From Methanosphaerula palustris E1-9c (GTDB taxonomy: Archaea; Halobacteriota; Methanomicrobia; Methanomicrobiales; Methanospirillaceae), in the NCBI RefSeq assembly GCF_000021965.1, contig NC_011832.1:992001-1056000 (forward strand): DNA of 64,000 nucleotides, written 5' to 3'. A model generated the notes under the pieces. That model did no database searches and was not told where the DNA came from. It saw only the letters and a program-made list of their open reading frames with translations. This document shows, in pieces, positions 61,121 through 64,000 of this stretch (its first letter is position 1; the number at the start of each line of letters is the position of its first letter). The translations under genes and the position numbers were made by a program.

Positions 61121-61748
61121 TACTGATCGCGAAAAGACCGCTGAATTGGTCAGAAATCTGGGTGCAGTCTATGGACCCCTGGCCTGGTGGAGCGATGATC
61201 CAGAACTGGTGATCATCGGGGCGATGCTGACCCAGCAGACCCGGTGGGAGCATGTCGAGCATGCTCTCGATAAACTGGGTGCGGCGGGACTCCTGTCGCT
61301 GGCCACCCTGGCGAGAGCAGATCGTGTGGTCCTGGAGCAGGCGGTCTACTCCACCGGCTTCTATCGGGTCAAGGCAAGGCGGCTGAAGGCCCTGGCTGGT
61401 CACATGATCGATCGTTACGGCGGGGTAAACGGGATGCGGCGCTGTCCAACAGAGGATCTCCGTGCAGACCTCCTCTCCTGCGAGGGGGTGGGGACCGAGA
61501 CTGCGGACTCGATCCTCTGTTATGGTTTTGGTCGATGCACGTTTGTGATCGATGCTTATACGACCAGAATCTGTTCCTGTGCAGGTGTCCGCCAAAAAGG
61601 CGCCCGTCTGAAGTGCCTCTTTGAAGAAGTGCTGCCGGCGAGTGTGGCGGCGTACCAGGACACCCATGCTCACATGGTTGAGTTTGGAAAGGAGAACTGT
61701 CAGAGACAGAGGTGTGAACAATGCTGGATCAGGAATTTGAACGGATAG
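61098..61748 (+). CDS. Endonuclease III-like HhH-GPD DNA glycosylase
   Basis: A 216-residue base-excision repair enzyme. The helix-hairpin-helix is LLSCEGVGTETADSIL, and the catalytic Asp is in FVIDAYTTRI. Four cysteines in the C-terminal part (C, then CxxC with one more, near residues 187-210) may hold a [4Fe-4S] cluster as in endonuclease III. Whether it prefers oxidised pyrimidines or mismatched T is not clear from sequence. It overlaps the fno end by 23 bases and the following aldolase by 28. Confidence 0.88.
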   Translation: MLGSSSSDTDREKTAELVRNLGAVYGPLAWWSDDPELVIIGAMLTQQTRWEHVEHALDKLGAAGLLSLATLARADRVVLEQAVYSTGFYRVKARRLKALAGHMIDRYGGVNGMRRCPTEDLRADLLSCEGVGTETADSILCYGFGRCTFVIDAYTTRICSCAGVRQKGARLKCLFEEVLPASVAAYQDTHAHMVEFGKENCQRQRCEQCWIRNLNG

Positions 61749-62266
61749 GAAAGCGGCTCTTCTCTGAAGGGCTGGTCGGTGGGAACTTTGGAAACATGTC
61801 GGTCAAGGACGGTGGGTCGTTCCATATCACCCAGACCGGCAGTTATCTCGATGAACCAGGGTCTCCGATCAAGGTGCCGATCATCGGGCAGGTGCCGCCG
61901 AAGGCATCGAGCGAGTACAGGGTTCATCGCGCGATCTATCTGGAGACCCAGCATACCGCCATCGTTCATGCCCATCCAGCCCATGCGGTCGCACTCTCGT
62001 TGTTGATCGACGAGATCGTCCCGGAGGACAGTGAGGGGCAGATGCTCTGCCCGACGATCCGCGTGGTCAGCGCACCACCGGGGTCCAAGGAACTGGCTCA
62101 TGAGGTCGGGTCTGCGCTGCAGCTTCGAAACGTGGTGATCGCCAGGGGGCACGGGACGTTCGCTGCGGCCTCGTCTCTGAATGAGGCATACCTCTTCACT
62201 TCGCTCGCCGAGCATGCCTGCAGGGTGCTATTCCTCAAGGAACAGTACCTCAGGGATCGGGGGTGA
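61721..62266 (+). CDS. Class II aldolase, fuculose-1-phosphate aldolase-like
   Basis: A 181-residue zinc aldolase. NFGNMSVK binds phosphate, the zinc ligands are HAHPAHA and a later His in ARGHGTFAAA, and the Glu of ASSEYRVHR-like context is present. In other methanogens such aldolases cleave 5-deoxyribulose 1-phosphate or methylthioribulose phosphate in nucleoside salvage. It precedes a nucleoside phosphorylase and a deaminase that would supply the sugar phosphate. Its start overlaps the glycosylase gene by 28 bases. Confidence 0.88.
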   Translation: MLDQEFERIGKRLFSEGLVGGNFGNMSVKDGGSFHITQTGSYLDEPGSPIKVPIIGQVPPKASSEYRVHRAIYLETQHTAIVHAHPAHAVALSLLIDEIVPEDSEGQMLCPTIRVVSAPPGSKELAHEVGSALQLRNVVIARGHGTFAAASSLNEAYLFTSLAEHACRVLFLKEQYLRDRG

Positions 62267-62270
62267 GGAG

Positions 62271-62942
62271 ATGCTCGGTATCATCGGGGGGACGAGCCTC
62301 CTCTTCTGCGACCTGCCGCCGCTAAAAAAAGAGATCATTGCGACACCCTATGGTTCTGCTGAGGTGCACACTGGAGAGGTTCCCCTGTTGCTCCGCCACC
62401 AATTCCAGCGGCCGCCGCACCGGATCAATTACCAGGCCAATCTGGCCGCTCTGGCCATCCTCGGGGTCGACCAGGTGGTTCTGGTCGGATCGGCAGGGTC
62501 GTTGAAGCGTTCCATCCCGCCGGACTCGATTGTGGTCCCCGACGACTATCTGAGTGTGGCCCCGGTTCCGACGATCCATGACCATGCGATCGAGCATATC
62601 TGTCCTGGCTTTTCGCGTTCGATGCGACGGGAACTGGTCACCTGTGATGACAGGATGATCGAGGGGGGAACCTATGTGCAGACCTGCGGTCCGCGGATCG
62701 AGACCCGGGCTGAGGTGCAGGGTCTGGCGGCTGTCGGGGATCTGGTCGGGATGACCATCGCCTCGGAGGCGACGATCGCTGCGGAGCTCAAGATCGCCTG
62801 TGCTGCGGTCTGCACCGTCGACAACTATGCGCAGGGGCTCTGTGCCGAGGAGGTCACCTACGAGATGATCCTCGCCTCTGCAGAGGCGAACCGGGTCCGG
62901 ACCCAGGCGCTGATTCAGGCGATTGTAACGACAATGGGATGA
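62271..62942 (+). CDS. Methylthioinosine/5'-deoxyinosine phosphorylase (MTAP-like)
   Basis: A 223-residue purine nucleoside phosphorylase. MLGIIGGTSL starts the phosphate-binding part, HRINYQANLAALAILGV and QTCGPRIETRAEV are the family's core, and the TIASEATIAAE segment follows. The archaeal enzyme in Methanocaldococcus uses methylthioinosine after a deaminase acts. ATG 62271 has GGTGAGGAG just before; the longer frame from 62181 belongs to the aldolase gene in another frame. Confidence 0.9.
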   Translation: MLGIIGGTSLLFCDLPPLKKEIIATPYGSAEVHTGEVPLLLRHQFQRPPHRINYQANLAALAILGVDQVVLVGSAGSLKRSIPPDSIVVPDDYLSVAPVPTIHDHAIEHICPGFSRSMRRELVTCDDRMIEGGTYVQTCGPRIETRAEVQGLAAVGDLVGMTIASEATIAAELKIACAAVCTVDNYAQGLCAEEVTYEMILASAEANRVRTQALIQAIVTTMG

Positions 62943-62946
62943 GTTT

Positions 62947-64000
62947 ATGGTTGATAGAATGGGAAGAGAGAAAGCGTGCCTGATCACAGGCACCTGTATT
63001 GAAGGACGGCCTGTTGAGATTCTGATCGATGAGACCGGGACGATTGCTGCGATCGATGAGAAGATCAGCGGGTCGGAGCGCTCGAATGCCGAGGTGATCA
63101 TCGATGGGTCTGGGACCCTCGCGATGCATACGCTCGCGAACACGCACACCCATGCCGCGATGTCCCTGCTTCGAGGGTACGCCGACGATATGATCCTGCA
63201 GGACTGGCTCGGGCAGAAGATCTGGCCCCTCGAAGCCTGCCTGACCGGGGAGGACGTGTATTGGGGAACCCGACTCGCCTGCATCGAGATGATCCGGAGC
63301 GGGACCACGGCCTTCAATGATATGTACTTCTTCATGGAGGAGGCGGCCCGTGCCGTCGATCATGCCGGGATCAAGGCCCAGCTCTGCTATGGGTTCATCG
63401 ACCTGAACGATCACGACAAGCGGGAGCATGAGATCAGAGCGACCGAGGCGCTGGTCACCTCGATCAAAGGAATGCAGAACCCGCGGATCAAACCGGCCGT
63501 CGGGCCGCATGCTGTCTACACGGTCTCACCGGAAGGACTTGCATGGCTGGCCGCCTACAGTGCGTCGGAACAGATCGGGATCCATGTCCACCTGTCAGAG
63601 ACCGAGCAGGAGGTTCTCGATGCGCAGAAGAACAGTGGAAAGCGGCCGCCGGCGATTCTCGACCAGGCCGGGTGCCTGACCGACCGGACGATCGCAGCCC
63701 ACTGCTGCTGGCTCGACCAGGCGGACTGCCGGCTGCTTGCAGAGCGGGGGACAACGGTCTCGCATAACCCGGCCAGTAATATGAAACTGTCTGTGAACAG
63801 GGCAATGCCCTATCCCTGGCTCGTTGAGGCCGGGGTTCCGGTCACCCTCGGCACCGACGGTTGTGCCTCCAACAACAACCTGGACCTCTTTGAGGAGATG
63901 AAGATCGCGGCCCTGCTTCAGAAGTTCGCCCAGAACAACCCGACCTGCCTGCCGGCAGAAGAGGCGCTCTCCATGGCCACTGTAACTGGAACCCGGGCTC
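62947..64000 (+). CDS. 5'-deoxyadenosine/methylthioadenosine/SAH deaminase, cut by window edge
   Basis: An amidohydrolase, about 351 codons visible, open at the right end. The metal site HTHAAMSLLRG, the Glu in HLSETEQE, the His in AAHCCWLDQ and the Asp in LGTDGCASNNNLDLFEEMK are all there. The DadD enzyme of methanogens removes the amino group from 5'-deoxyadenosine, methylthioadenosine and S-adenosylhomocysteine. The start could be ATG 62947 or ATG 62959. It follows the phosphorylase by four bases, an operon with the aldolase. Confidence 0.9.
   Translation, partial: MVDRMGREKACLITGTCIEGRPVEILIDETGTIAAIDEKISGSERSNAEVIIDGSGTLAMHTLANTHTHAAMSLLRGYADDMILQDWLGQKIWPLEACLTGEDVYWGTRLACIEMIRSGTTAFNDMYFFMEEAARAVDHAGIKAQLCYGFIDLNDHDKREHEIRATEALVTSIKGMQNPRIKPAVGPHAVYTVSPEGLAWLAAYSASEQIGIHVHLSETEQEVLDAQKNSGKRPPAILDQAGCLTDRTIAAHCCWLDQADCRLLAERGTTVSHNPASNMKLSVNRAMPYPWLVEAGVPVTLGTDGCASNNNLDLFEEMKIAALLQKFAQNNPTCLPAEEALSMATVTGTRA

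Overview
The window is chromosomal DNA of a methanogenic archaeon, most likely of the order Methanomicrobiales. The signs are an archaeal lipid reductase, CofG of coenzyme F420 synthesis, an F420-dependent NADP reductase, pyruvate carboxylase split into PycA and PycB, archaeal-type SecF-SecD, archease and RtcB, an intron-containing tRNA, methanogen-only families (DUF2111, DUF2551, DUF3821) and a phosphoribulokinase like that of Methanospirillum. The moderately high G+C and the many PAS sensors would suit a Methanosphaerula or Methanoregula relative; that placement is inference, not a database result.

Layout. 1-4.5 kb: end of endonuclease Q, ferredoxin, geranylgeranyl reductase, RNase HII, a site-2 protease and a SHOCT membrane protein. 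5-10.3 kb: a tandemly duplicated pair of soluble chemoreceptor plus CheW genes. 10.3-15 kb (minus strand): stomatin and NfeD, a SoxB-like metallophosphatase, small proteins, phosphoribulokinase. 15.2-19.5 kb (plus): cofG-purC-purS-purQ, with a frameshift in purC, then a ferredoxin:thioredoxin reductase subunit, a SIMPL protein and a UPF0060 protein. 19.6-29.1 kb: membrane protein, HTH-PAS sensor, tRNA-Val, a YkgJ-type protein, an ABC exporter, and surface proteins including a very long SGNH-hydrolase/DUF3821 protein.

29.3-42 kb is the most accessory-looking stretch. It holds a HAD phosphatase followed by a type IIG-like protein whose methylase motif IV is lost and whose nuclease motif I cannot find, a KaiB-domain histidine kinase, two decayed pseudogenes (an FMN-reductase-like flavoprotein and an alpha/beta hydrolase), many small genes, and a response regulator/kinase pair. 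42.4-47 kb has an intron-bearing tRNA (anticodon CAT) and two tandem secreted papain-like proteases with beta-helix and dockerin-like domains.

47-54.2 kb is a biotin cluster: pycA, pycB, the EcfT, EcfA and EcfA' subunits and BioY of an ECF biotin transporter, then birA and a DUF2111 gene. A perfect inverted repeat between birA and bioY looks like the BirA operator. 54.4-57.2 kb carries rtcB and archease with two small companions. 57.7-64 kb (plus) has secF-secD, thioredoxin, the F420H2:NADP oxidoreductase, an endonuclease III-like glycosylase, and a salvage set for 5'-deoxyadenosine and methylthioadenosine (aldolase, nucleoside phosphorylase, deaminase), the last gene running off the window.

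No CRISPR array, insertion sequence or complete prophage was seen.
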